Assembly: GCA_033977485.1 (NCBI GenBank)
Contig: CM066991.1
Span: 51,066,850-51,130,849, forward strand
From: Hydrangea macrophylla
Taxonomy: Eukaryota; Streptophyta; Magnoliopsida; Cornales; Hydrangeaceae
Reading direction: 5' to 3'
DNA: 64,000 bases
Under the pieces are notes generated by a model that saw only the letters and a list, made by a program, of their open reading frames with translations, was not told where the DNA came from and did no database searches. This document shows positions 33,505 through 44,759 of this stretch, piece after piece (position 1 is the first letter of the stretch; each line of letters opens with the position of its first letter). The translations under genes were made by a program, and so were the position numbers.

Positions 33505-34829
33505 TGATGTTGTCAATATCAAGATATAAAAAGTGTACTTTACTTTTCTAAGGATTTGTAGTAGTGAAAGCAAAGGTCGAACCCACAGAGATTGAATTAC
33601 TATGACTCTTAATTTTAAAACCTAAATCTAATTAATTATAAAAACGAGATTTTGATTTTGAATTTAATTAAACTAAGAACAATAAAATAGATCTAAATTA
33701 TGAAAGCGATTTAAAAGTGTTTTTGTAAATATGTTTAAAGGAACCTAGGATTGTAAATCCACCACTAGCTTCATAATAGGAATATTTATGCATTCAATTA
33801 GATTATTAAGTTGGATGATAATGGAGAATTGTAGCTACAAGCCCAATTCCTCCGTCAAGAAAATAACTATGGTTCAAGCACCAACATAATCCATCTTCGG
33901 TTAGCATGAATTATCCCACACTAAACTAGGGTTGTGACATAATCCGTCTAACCTAGGCATGGACTATTCGGATACTTGATAGCATAATTCAATAAAGCAC
34001 CATTACATGTAAATAACCTATATAAGCACAGCAAATATAGATCATTGAGCACATCACAGTCAAAATAAATCTAAGACAAGAATAAATTTTGAAAGTGATA
34101 ATTTAATCAATTAGAAGCACGATTTATTTATAAAAATCCTCGGAACATGTAATCATCATCCATACATAATAAAACTAAAATAAAACATAAATAAAACCCT
34201 ATTACTTGGCTAGGGTTTCATTGAAACCCTAGATCTAGAGTCTAGTTGTCCATGAAAGTGGTAGATGGCAAGTAGTTGATGGAGGAGGCCATGGAAATCC
34301 TTGGACTTCTTCTTCTTCTCCTTGCTTCCCTCCCTTCAATGACTGAAAGTTTGGTTGTATATTGTGTGTATAATAATTGTCCAACCCCTAAATTGAAGTA
34401 CAATAGGGTATATATATATATAGATTTACAACAAGTTTTTGGAAGCTTTCCTAACCCGAAACGTACTAAAACTGCTTTATATAGCTTTCCAGACGTAATT
34501 AGGCAGTTTCGTTCGCGTAGGAATCATCAGTAGAGTGAAATACGCAAGTTCCATTTTTTCATATGTAGCGCGCGCGGGCCGCGCGAGCGCGATTTTGGGA
34601 CCTCGCGCGAGCGATTTCTGGGATTTTCGCACGAGCGGGTCGCGCGCGCGATGTGGTATTTTCAGCTTCTTTTGCTCTGCTTTTTCACCCCATTTAACTT
34701 GGTTTACTTGATTTCTTCCAAAATCTGTCAGAAAATAGAAAACGAAGTAAAAATATACAAAAACAAGATAAAAAGGTACTAACAAACGTATGTTAAGGCG
34801 TATAAATAGGATCTGTTCTCTCCCGATCT
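33505..34829 (-). repeat. Element D 5' LTR (right copy)
   Basis: 1325 bp. The terminal base at 34829 is T where the other copy has A. It contains the promoter: CGCG words at 34567-34652 and, downstream on the minus strand, a long TATATATATA box at about 34423-34409. Confidence 0.9.
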
Positions 34830-35155
34830 AAATCACCCCAGGTTTGATTGGAAAAACGATGCTTGGACACAAAACCAATACCAACAATAGCCCTACAACA
34901 ATAATAACCAATATCAAGGGCAATACAATAGGTAGTCCCAGCCATTTTACCAAAACAGACCTAATAACAATTACAACCAAGCTCAACCCTCTAACAATCA
35001 ACAATCGAACGTATACGTACCACCACACAAAAAGGTACAAGAAGAGGATCCACTCTCTAATACAAATTTAACACAATAGTTAATTCAAATGATGAGTAAA
35101 ATGTCTGTAACATTAGAGAGAATGGATGCCCAACAAGAGGGGTCGAGTGGAACAT
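34830..35155 (+). pseudogene. Element E gag, linker part
   Basis: Picks up the frame after element D (HPRFDWKNDAWTQNQYQQ). Asn/Gln-rich, then VYVPPHKKVQEEDPLSN and a helical MSKMSVTLERMDAQQ. Stops at about 34888, 34931 and 35077 are TAG, probably former CAG or CGA-type codons. It ends at AACAT (35151-35155), the target duplication of solo LTR F. Confidence 0.8.
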
Positions 35156-35677
35156 TATAACAATCCTAAAATTTCTATGTAAATAATTATTTTAATTGTT
35201 ATTTTCAGTTAGCAATATTATATGAGTGTGCCTATATAAGACATGTGTTTGAAAATTTTAAGTGTTTGGTGGACATATAAATTAAATCATGAGTGAGCAC
35301 GTTTAGTTTGAGTGTTATATTATATTAATTTATATTTGTTAAAAAAAAGTGAAGGGTTGATATGTATTTTTGTTATATAGTATTTACAAGTCCTCGCTAA
35401 TGTGTCAAATAGTGTATCTGGTATTAAAATTTAGTGCCCGGGGTCATGGGTATCCATTGGGCTAATCATTTGTCCCTTTAGAATGTATTTTCGGGCCCAT
35501 ACAAAGCCTTTTTGTGAGGCGCTTAGACAAAAAATGGGATTTACATGTCTGCGTGTGTTTTATTGATAAGTGTTGTGTGTGTGAACCATAGATATATACA
35601 TACCATAATATTATATTAGGTTAGGTAATACTCCTATTACCCAAAAGAAATAGGAAACCCATCTCTTAGGCCGCCGC

Positions 35678-35732
<55 letters not shown>

Positions 35733-38140
35733 ATGAGGAAAAGGGAGAAGGGTCTTGGCTTCGTGGGCACGTGGGGAATCGCGGAGCATTCGTGGGTGTC
35801 GATTATTGATCAACGAGGTGAGTTAAATTTTGTGTATCCGAGTATATATATACACGTATGTATATATGTATATGGGAGTAAATTAAATTAGTACATGTGT
35901 AATTTAATTGTTAGGGTTAAATCTTTGTAATGGATACACATTGTTATTGTTGAAGTAATCTAGATATTTTCTTTCCCCTTTGTGTGACTTTGTGATTATG
36001 ACATTAGGGTATTCGAAAGTGTTAGGTGAATAGTTAGTTTGATAAAACCATATGTGAAATATTCATGGTAATTAAAAAATATATGTGAAATTCGGTTTTT
36101 TATTTTTTTTAATTCACACAATTGCAGAAACTTTAGAAAATTGTTGTAAACTCGTGACTTGGAATTTTTACATTCTGTCCGCTTGCCATGTGTAAAATGC
36201 GATTCTGCACACTTTTCATGTTATGAGTTTTCCCTGATTCTGCACTGTTTGGGCTGTGAATTTAAATTTCAGTAGCAGTTTTTATAAGATTAAAAACGCG
36301 TTGATTGTCTAAGTTGATTTATGTGTTGGGATGAACTCGTATTTCGTTATTATGATATAACGTGAAATTTTGTTGAGATGTAAGCATTCTCATCTAATGT
36401 TGGGTTTCATAAATTTATGAATGTGAGACTATTCGTGTGAAGATTTATTTATTTATTTTAAAGTTAATATTAAGAAATCCTTTAATGTTCACCACTGCTC
36501 CGTATGAGTTTAGGCGGCGACTTCGTGGATGACCCGTCTTGTGTGATTAGACGGCGACTACGTGGATGACCCATCTCTTCATTTTTAAGCCTTATGCCCG
36601 GCTTGTTGGTCTATTTCATGTGTATTTAGACATTGTGTATTGCCGTAAAAAACGTAAGGACTAGCCTTTCGGTGTAGACTCAAATCCCAATGATACCCCA
36701 TGGGAGTTGGGACCGGAGTGGGAGTTAGTATTACAGTAGGAGACACATGGGATATATGTGTAGGCTGAACCATGAATGGGTGGCCGAAGTGGTGAACATA
36801 AGGTTTAATTAACTAAAACACATGTGGTGCTTAAATTGCTGCTATCCATTGTATTATTGTTCGTTATATCTTGTTGTAGTCGAATATTAAAAATTAGTAA
36901 TTGTCATATCAACAACTTCTGTGGGTATCCATTAGTTTAAAATGTAGTCTTGTATGTGTACCGTAATACCTTTGGGAACATTGTGAACTAATAATAATTA
37001 GGATCAGATTAGTAAATTAGATAATTTACTCACTTAACTTCACAATTGAGGGTCGTTTTGCGTAACCTGAAGTAAAACGACAATCTGAGCGACTTTTGTG
37101 TTTTACACTTTTCCTAAAAACGTCGTCTTGACACCGTTTTAATTTTATTTCAGAATCTGCTGAATATCACGTGTTTTTGATCTGAAGTTTAATAATTAAT
37201 TTCTGACTTACGTATTTAGAATTAATGAACGGGAATACAAGACTTCCCTTGGAAATTTAATTCTGAACATCTTTCGTGTTTTAAGTTTTGTCCAATTCCA
37301 ACCCCTTCTTGGAGATAAATTCATTTTTTTTATAACATTTAAAGTATGATTTTTGATTTTTTTTTTTTTGTACTAATGTCTATTTCTGCAGGATGGTAGG
37401 CCCACTAATGTGCTTGCAGGTATTGGCCTGCCATAGCTAAGAAGGGTAAGTATTTATTCAGTCTAGTTCGGGTAGGAACTATATTGCCGTCACATAAAAG
37501 GGAAACTACCCCTTGTCCCATTATGTGAGCGGAACTACTTTCCTGCCCGATCTTTTATTTATTAGTGTTGTGTTGGTGTAAGGGATTGTGAGCGATCCCT
37601 AAGACTGTGTGTGATTAGTGTTATTTAACTTATACCAATCATGTGACTGACCCGAGTGTGTTATGCATTCGGGTGCGTTTCTATTTGAAACGTAGTTGGA
37701 TGACATGTGCAGGATATTGCTTTTGATGATGTGACCGTTGTGCTTGACTGTGGAGTCTTTGGGCATTGGAACGTTGTAGTTGCTCTGACCATCGGATGTA
37801 TAGACTTTATTTTATTTTATTTTTCTGAACTTTGTAAGAAATTTTATTTAATGAACTTTGTATTCCTTTTGTAAATTAAAATGATATTATATTTGTAATG
37901 GAATATTATTTCTTTTATAATGAATTGGAGGATTGGGAATATAAGTTTAATAATAAAGAGTTTTTTTTTTAAACACAAAATCACATGTATTTATTTAATG
38001 AGTATAAAATACTATTTTCAATAATTATTTATTAGCCTGTGTAAGGCCGGGTGTCACTCTTGGTGTTTTGGAAATTGAATATTAGTCTGGATACATGCTC
38101 TGGATTGAATATTTGGTTGTCCAAAAATTGGGGTGTGACA
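35156..38140 (+). mobile_element. Solo LTR F (Tekay-type)
   Basis: 2985 bp, starting TATAACAATCC (TG changed to TA) and ending TTGGGGTGTGACA, a usual Tekay LTR end, with perfect duplication AACAT at 35151-35155 and 38141-38145. No primer site, gag or second LTR is visible, so it is a solo LTR. Contents: a GA microsatellite (35682-35729), splice-like signals (GAG/GTGAGT at 35815-35823; TACTAAT plus CTGCAG at 37371-37391; AGG/GTAAGT at 37443-37451), and a 2x repeat of GGCGACTWCGTGGATGACCC at 36513-36573. It lacks the CpG word clusters of the other LTRs. Confidence 0.88.
35682..35729 (+). repeat. GA microsatellite in solo LTR F
   Basis: About 24 GA dinucleotides followed by a purine-rich stretch. 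Confidence 0.95.
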
Positions 38141-39461
38141 AACATTTCCCGCACAACCACTTCAAAACACTAAGGGATACAATAATGGTCCCAATAATCA
38201 AGAACACGCAAAAGCCGTGATGACTCTGAGAAGCGGCAAGATTAGCGGGCACAACATACCTCTCTCTACCCCTGAAATGTATGAAGAGGACGAAGTGGTG
38301 AATAAGATTGAACCTGCCACTCAAGAAGAGGAGCCATCTACTAATAACGAACCATTAGAATCAAATGATGAGGCTCCTAAAGAAGTGGAAGAAGAAGAGA
38401 GAAGGCCCAGAAAGGAGCCTGCTAATGATGAATTACCTAAATGCCATTTTCCCGCGCCATATCCTCAACGCTTGAAGAAACCCAAAAATGAGCTAAAGAA
38501 TCAGGAGTTCTTGGAATTGTTTAAACAAGTCAAAATAAACCTTCCACTCCTTGATGCAATCAAACAAGTGCTGACCTATGCTAAGTACCTTAAAGACTTA
38601 TGCACGGTCAAGAGGAGGCAAAGTGTGAAGAAACACGCTTATGTCGCTTGCCAAGCAAGCACAATCATCCAAAATGAATTGCCTCCAAAACTCAAAGACC
38701 CCGGTACTCCAACTGTCTCATGCCAAATTGGGAATCAAAGGATAGACAACGCACTCCTCGACCTAGGAGCAAGCGTAAACCTGCTGCCTTACTCAGTTTA
38801 CAAACAATTAGGATTGGGTGAACTTAAACCTACCCGAGTTGCACTACAATTGGCAGATAGGTCAGTAAAATACCCTAGAGGAATACTGGAGGACGTTCTT
38901 GTTCAAATAGACTCGTTTGTATTCCCGGTTGATTTCGTGATCTTAGACACTGAACCTGTGTCTAATCCATGTGCTCAAATCTCGGTGATTTTTGGACGTC
39001 CATTCCTCAATATAGTAGATGCCACAATAAAAATAAGAAGTGGTATAATGACCATCGTATTCGGGAACATGACTTTAAATGTCAAAATCTTTTCAAATCC
39101 CCAACCTGAAGAATACGAGGATGAGGAAGAAGTTAACTACATCGAAACGGTCATTGAAGATGAGGCTGATCTGGTCGATTACAAAGATCCTTTGGAGGTA
39201 GTGGTGTCACAATTTGATGCTGTCTACCAACCTAAAAACTCTACCCCATTAGACGGAGACCTAAATTTAACTTGCCTCATGATGGACACGCTAGAGGAGG
39301 ATAGAGATGAATGCATGTGGGTAACACCATATGAACCATTGCCTCTTAAGACAAAGTTAGTCATGCCCTCAAACTTTCAGTTCCCCGATTTGGAATTCAA
39401 AGAGCTTCCTAATGAGCTCAAATACGCTTTCCTAGGGACTGAAAAGACTTACCTGTTATAA
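38141..39461 (+). pseudogene. Element E Gag C-terminus and protease
   Basis: The frame resumes after the solo LTR at FPAQPLQNTKGYNN and reaches AVMTLRSGK, a signature of Athila-type polyproteins. An acidic linker (38280-38420) leads to LELFKQVKINLPLLDAIKQ. The protease is at about 38690-39090, with active-site LLDLGASVNLLPYSVYKQLGLGELKP and VIFGRPFLNIVDA; Leu-Gly takes the place of Ser/Thr-Gly as in element D. The 414-codon stretch from 38217 is open, ending with a frameshift near 39452, after which PVIISSTLSLEQEGKV continues in the next frame. Alone it is a truncated product. Confidence 0.85.
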
Positions 39462-40303
39462 TTTCATCTACTCTAAGTCTAGAACAAGAGGGTAAAGTAA
39501 TCCAAGTGCTGAAGCAACATAAGGGAGCATTGGGATAGACTATTGCCAACCTCAAAGGCATAAGCCCATCTGTCTGCACCTATAAAATATAATTGGAGGA
39601 AGACGCTAAGCCTTCGCGACAAATGCAAAGGCGTCTGAATCCCAACATGCAAGAAGTAGTCAAAAAGGAATTCCTAAAATTACTGGATGTTGGGATCATT
39701 TATCCTATTTTTGACAGCCCCTGGGTTAGTCCGACACAAGTGGTGCCCAAAAAGGCAGCCATAACGGTTATTCCTAATAAAGATGGCGAATTAGTACCAA
39801 CTCGCGTCCCCATCGGATGGAGGATGTGTATTGATTATCGAAAACTAAATACCGTGACCTGGAAAGACCACTTTCCTTTACCATTTATGGATTAAATGCT
39901 AGAACGAGTGGTGGGTCATAAGTACTATTGCTTCTTGGACGGATACAGTCGATATAACCAAATTGAAATCACTCCTGAAGATCAGGAGAAGACAATTTTC
40001 ACGTGTCCGTTCGGCACTTTCGCATACCATTGTATGCCCTTCGGCTTATGCAATGCACCTGCTACCTTTCAGCGGTGCATGTTAATTATTTTTAGCGATA
40101 TGGTCGAACAGATACTTGAAGTGTTTATGGATGATTTTTTGGTATTCGGCGATAGTTTCAAATATTACTTAGACAATCTGGAACGTGTGCTAGCTAGATA
40201 CGAGGACAAACACCTAGTACTAAACTGGGAAAAGTGTCACTTCATGGTGACCAAGGGAATTGTCCTCGGCCACATTATATTTGACAAAGGTATCCAAGTA
40301 GAC
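39462..40303 (+). pseudogene. Element E reverse transcriptase
   Basis: Continues after the frameshift. A TGG-to-TAG type stop near 39535 lies in KGALGW-TIANLKGI, and another stop is near 39586. The RT is well preserved after that: FLKLLDVGIIYPIFDSPWVSP, GWRMCIDYRKLN, then TAA at 39893-39895 where DQML is expected. KYYCFLDGYSRYNQI, TCPFGTFAYHCMPFGLCNAPATFQ and the catalytic FMDDFLVF at 40124-40147 follow, then the thumb with VLNWEKCHFMVTKGIVLGH. It is cut after IQVD by the MITE. All three catalytic Asp (GYSRY region and DD) are present, so only the stops and insertions disable it. Confidence 0.88.
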
Positions 40304-40489
40304 TATGAAGCACGGACACGGAAACACCGACACGATACGACACAACACGGACACACCGACACGACAAAATTCTAAAAATATTGCACGTCGACACTCCAAT
40401 AAACGTGTCCGTGAAGTGTCGTGTCCGTGTGTCGGACACGATACGACACGCGACACGTTACCTTCTTAGAAGTGTCGGTGCTTCCTAGA
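40304..40489. mobile_element. hAT-like MITE in element E
   Basis: About 186 bp, rich in GACACG, with terminal inverted repeats: left TATGAAGCACGGACAC, right (reversed) TAGGAAGCACCGACAC. An 8-bp duplication AAGTAGAC/AAGTAGAT flanks it (40296-40303 and 40490-40497). The 8-bp duplication and short TIRs fit a non-autonomous hAT element. It has no coding capacity. Host codons resume as KAKIDIISDLPIP. Confidence 0.75.
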
Positions 40490-40497
40490 AAGTAGAT

Positions 40498-41193
40498 AAA
40501 GCAAAAATCGACATAATCTCGGATTTACCTATCCCCCGTACAGTCAAAGACATCCGCTCTTTTCTGGGACATGCGGGATTCTATCGTCGCTTTATCCAAA
40601 ATTTTAGTGCGATCTCCCTACCACTATGTCAACTGTTAGCTAAAGACATGCCATTCGAATGGTCGAAAAACTGTCAAACATCTTTTGACGCACTAAAAGA
40701 CCACCTTACCTCTGCACCAATAATACAGGCACCCGACTGGGGTTTGTCATTCGAATTAATGTGCGATGCTAGTGACTATGCCATTGGCATAGTTCTAGGA
40801 TAGAGGAAGGATAATAAGCCTTATGTGATCTACTATGCCAGTCGAACTCTAAACAAAGCCCAAATGAATTATACGACTATCAAAAAAGAGCTACTGACAA
40901 TAGTCTTCGGTTTGGATAAATTTAGGTCTTATCTGATAGGGTCCCCTATTGTCTGTTTCACAGGCCACTCGGCCCTCAAATACCTACTATCTAATAAGGA
41001 TGTGAAATAAAGGCTTATCCATTGGATACTCCTACTCCAAGAATTCGATATCATTATCAAAGATAAAAAGGAACTAGAAAATGTGGTCGCAGACCATTTA
41101 TCTAGGTTAACCTTTGTTGACAATACCAAACCACTGCCGATTAAGGATGAATTCCTTGATGAGCAACTGATGACTGTTTCCAGTTTACCATGG
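40498..41193 (+). pseudogene. Element E RNase H, truncated
   Basis: Connection domain FLGHAGFYRRFIQNFS and FEWSKNCQTSFDALK, then RNase H: FELMCDASDYAIGIVLG, TAG at 40801-40803 (probably CAG), YASRTLNKAQMNYTTIKKELL and TGHSALKYLL. In the last motif the catalytic Asp of the family's TDH is Gly. A TAA follows near 41008. ENVVADHLSRL is at about 41080-41110. It is cut at the CATGG preceding element B, before integrase. Confidence 0.85.
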
Positions 41194-43847
41194 TGTTGAT
41201 ATCGCAATTTTTCCTACCCACAGCTTTTCTTTTAAAATCTTTTCTGAATTTCAAATTCAAAAACAAATGAGTCGTCACTTAATTTTTAAAAGGAAAATTA
41301 AGAAACCATTTTAAAGCAAACTGATCTTTTTAGAAATCAGAGATTAACTAGGTCCGGGGATTATGAAACGAGAGAGGAAGGAGCCCGTCGGACATCCTTT
41401 TAATCAAATTATTAATTTAAATGTGCCCTCAACTAATACATATGTATAAATATACATTACAAAAGCATGTATAAAGGGTGTAAGATTGCAAGTGATAATA
41501 ATCATTCAAAAGCCACGTAATTCAAGTAGTAAGCAATATGATATGCAAATAGGGAACTAGAGAACTTACCCGGGATCTGGCCGCGAATATTTAAACGTGC
41601 AAATGCATGCAAATAGATAAAATCTAGGAAAAGAGTCTCTAATCCATATATACAAGTAAAGCAAGTCCTAATTCTAAGGTGTCGCGCCTGAAGTCAAAAA
41701 TCAATTAAAATCAAAGATTACAATAAACTAGAGAGGGGTTGAGAAATCGTATCTCAATAGTGCTACAAAATAGAGGTTAGTGCACATAATATACAAGATA
41801 TAAAGTTGGATCTTAAATAACAATCCTAGACTTCTAGCTTAAATCTATCAAGTGTAATTAAATCTAAAGCGAACAAGTCCTAATTACAAACATCAAGCCA
41901 CATGGATGAATGTATACATGAACAATAGTAAATTATGAAATATTCATTGATTTGGATCACTTAAACTTTGAATTCAAGTTTAATTGATCATTATTAAAAC
42001 ATAGTTTGAGCCCTAGGTCATAGAAAAGTCATTTGGACCAATATTTACAAAGTTGGTCAAATCTGTCATAAAATTCTAAAAATTACAGAGAACAGACCTG
42101 AAAGTAAAAGAAATAAAAAGCATGCTTTTCATGGTTTGATGTCGGTGAATTTTGGACACAAGATGCCTCTGTGTGTCTAGTTTCCATCCCAAAAAGAAAA
42201 TCAAAGTTTCAACGGTTAGATCTCTGGGAAATGGACAAAAACCAGACACCACTCAGAGAATTACAAATCTCTGTCCAGAGATTTTGTACGATTTTTAAAA
42301 ATAGTAAAAAAATCAGAAATGTTTTGGTCTTTTTAGAGTAGCTTCCTAACACATTAAAATACCTATAAAAATTTATTTTGGATCAAGAAAGCTTGATTAA
42401 GGTTTTGATTTCTTATTTCAAAAGAGTGTTACTATTCTAAAACTCTGGACAGATTGTAGTGACTTAACAAAACTCATGTCCAAACCACTTGAAACATGAA
42501 ATCTCCTTAAAACAAAAATTACAGTGGTAGAACTTTGAGTTATAGACACTTTCCCGTTAGTTTCACTTAATTCCAACGGTTAGATTATCAACTAAAAATC
42601 CTTAATCAAAACTGGTTTATGAACTCACTGCTCCAATATTGGATTTATCATCCTTTTTGCTACATCTACCAACTAAACCATGGACATTGGCTTATCCTAA
42701 ACCTAACTCTTCTTTACATTTGGGGTCATTGGAGATCAAAAAATGACTAATACTCATGAGTCTCAAAGGAATATAGAAAGGATTCCATGAAACATCAAGC
42801 TAGAGGACCCAAGTCATAAGTATGGACTTGGATCCATGTATTTGCTTATAAAATGAAGTGATGATCAAACTTTGACTCCCATGTGAAGCATAAGCTTACA
42901 CAAGATTCAAAAAGATCAAACTCAAGAGATTCAAGTGAGATATTGAAGATCTCCAAGAATCTCAATAGGAAAGCATAAAAAGGAAGAAAGCACAAGAATG
43001 AAAGCATAAGAAAGAAAGAAACACAAGAATGAAAACATAACTAAAATTTAGAGGATCACCTCCAACTATCCTCAACTTCTTGGTGTTCTTAGGATATTCC
43101 AAAGCTAATCAAGCTCTTCTTCTAGCTCTTACAACCCTTTAATTTTCTTAAAAATTCTTTTGGCATCTCTAACTATCAAAGTTTTTAGATAAAGAAGATT
43201 CAAAATGAGATTCAAGTCTAAAAATGAGAGAGAGATAGAAATTCTAGAATCAAAGACTAGGAAGAAAAAAGGATCCCATGTAATGGGATATTCATCCTCT
43301 ATATATCGGCAAACTATAGAGGGTTATTTTTGTAACTTCATAGTAAAAAACCCTAATTTTGGATGTCCTTTTGAAGGTAAAAAATGTGCTGTGTATACAG
43401 CTGGCTGTTAGAAAATGCGGCACTCAATGAAGATGGAAGCGGCACTCAGTAAATGCCGCAGCAGCACTCAATGAATGTCGTCGCGGCATTCAATGAATGT
43501 CGATGCGGCACTCAATGAGTTCCGCGGACAACTCTAGGGACTGTCGCCTTTTTTGAAAATCTTTTTTTCGCGACTCTTGATGTGAAATTGTGGCAGTTAT
43601 GGACTGCCGGTCCGGCAGACACAGAGTGCCGCTACGGCACTGCGTGACTGCCGCAGCCCACACTATGTGCCATTCTATTCCTTTTTCTTTTATTTTTCCT
43701 TTTTTTTCTTTTTTGTTTGAATTGAAGAGCCTGTTGAAGAGCTTGAATCACCTTATAAGCCTTAGTTTTGTTCGGACATTGTCATCATCGGACTTCGAGG
43801 TAACACTCCCCTTAATTCGATGTTTGGTCAAAATTGGGGTATCTACA
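41194..43847 (-). repeat. Element B 3' LTR
   Basis: 2654 bp, TGTTGATATCGC...GTATCTACA, related to the LTR of A along most of its length. CpG words (GCGGCACTCAATGAATG type) lie at 43417-43540 and 43580-43660; a minus-strand TATATAG box near 43300 lies downstream of them. The internal PBS-like site is GAGTCGTCA at 41269-41277. Confidence 0.85.
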
Positions 43848-43862
43848 GTTTGCCCTCTTCGA
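43848..43862 (-). other. Element B polypurine tract
   Basis: Minus-strand TCGAAGAGGGCAAAC, one G shorter than in A, abutting the LTR. Confidence 0.75.
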
Positions 43863-44021
43863 CAGAGCTTGTGGAGCAATGTGTTTCACAAGCGAATGTC
43901 GAAGCCTGTGTGAAGACAAGCCTTTGACCAAACTGTCGGATTTAGGTAAAAACAAAATACGTTGCAAAAAGAGAACATGCACGTAGCAATGGTTCACGCT
44001 GGTCGTGCTTGATGATGAGCT

Positions 44022-44060
44022 GCCTACGTATCCATTCAGGAATCAGACCAAGACGTAGTT
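44022..44060 (-). other. CTACGT hairpin motif, copy 1 of element B
   Basis: CTACGT/ACGTAG with ATCAGACC in the loop, nearly identical to 6232-6274 in A. Confidence 0.6.
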
Positions 44061-44269
44061 CGGGCAAGGGTCAAACACACACAAGCACAAATAGTCATAC
44101 GGATGAATGCACCTATCTTATCGTGATGCACGTGCTCAATATAATGTCTCAGCAACATATTGTTCTTTCTTAGTATCAAAAATGCACCCTATGCCATTCT
44201 ACTTATGATGTCATTCTATTCTGGGAAAGTCACAACCGTCATAGATGCGCTTCCTATACTTAATTCCCC

Positions 44270-44759
44270 GACATTCTTCAAGAGTCATCTAATCGACTAG
44301 AATGCGCTTCGTGCCTTATACCTTGGTGTTGAATTTAGAAACTATGCTTTCCGAAAGACTGAGATGCACTTCACGCCTTATACTCTGGTGTCTTCTAAGA
44401 ATCATCTAATTGACTGAGATGAGCTTCGCGCCTTATACTCCGGTGTCAAACCAGGTAGCACGCTGAAAGACTGAGATGCGCTTCTCTCCATATACTCTGG
44501 TGTCTTCCAAGAATCATCTGATCGACTGAGATGCGCTTCGCGCCTTATACTCCAGTGTCAAACCAGGTAGCACGGTGAAAGACTGAGATGCGCTTCGCGC
44601 CTTATACTCCGGTGTCTTCCAAGAATCATCTGATCGACTGAGATGCGCTTCACGCCTTATACTTCGGTGTCAAACCAGGTAGCACGCTGAAAGACTGAGA
44701 TACGCTTTACGCCTTATACTCCGGTGTCATCCAAGAATCATCTGATCGACTGAGATGTG
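44270..44759 (-). repeat. GCGCTTCGCGCC tandem repeat of element B, part 1
   Basis: Alternating ~58-bp units with GAGATGCGCTTCGCGCC cores. One form continues with a CAAACCAGGTAGCACG segment and the other with CTTCCAAGAATCATC, making a ~115-bp dimer of about four copies. Element C is inserted inside a unit at 44759; the array continues at 58386. Confidence 0.85.

Larger units (their letters stand above)
26362..34829 (-). mobile_element. Element D: Athila-like gag-protease element without polymerase
   Basis: 8.5 kb, reverse orientation, with LTRs 26362-27677 and 33505-34829 and 5-bp duplication GAATC/AAATC (26357-26361 and 34830-34834). It has an exact tRNA-Asp primer site beside the right LTR, a polypurine tract beside the left LTR and one long open gag-protease frame. 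Between the end of that frame and the 3' LTR (2.85 kb) there is no RT, RNase H or integrase motif. About 34 substitutions in 1316 bp by eye (~2.6%) indicate a young insertion. It depends on a helper for replication. Confidence 0.9.
23502..41193 (+). mobile_element. Element E: Athila-type retrotransposon, interrupted and cut off
   Basis: Forward element with LTR, tRNA-Asp primer site, gag, protease, RT and part of RNase H. It is interrupted by element D (26362-34829), the solo LTR F (35156-38140) and a MITE (40304-40489). It is cut in RNase H by element B at 41194. Integrase and the 3' LTR would lie beyond 64000. The reading frame can be followed exactly across each insertion, which proves the nesting. 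Confidence 0.88.

Noticed and set aside
34828..35071. Frames on both strands after element D
   Set aside because: They overlap the true plus-strand gag linker of element E, recognisable by HPRFDWKNDAWTQN.
35156..38140. A captured host gene in solo LTR F, because of GA tract and splice-like sites
   Set aside because: No coding exon is recognisable, and TG/CA-like ends with the AACAT duplication explain the segment as an LTR; the splice signals are kept as a finding.
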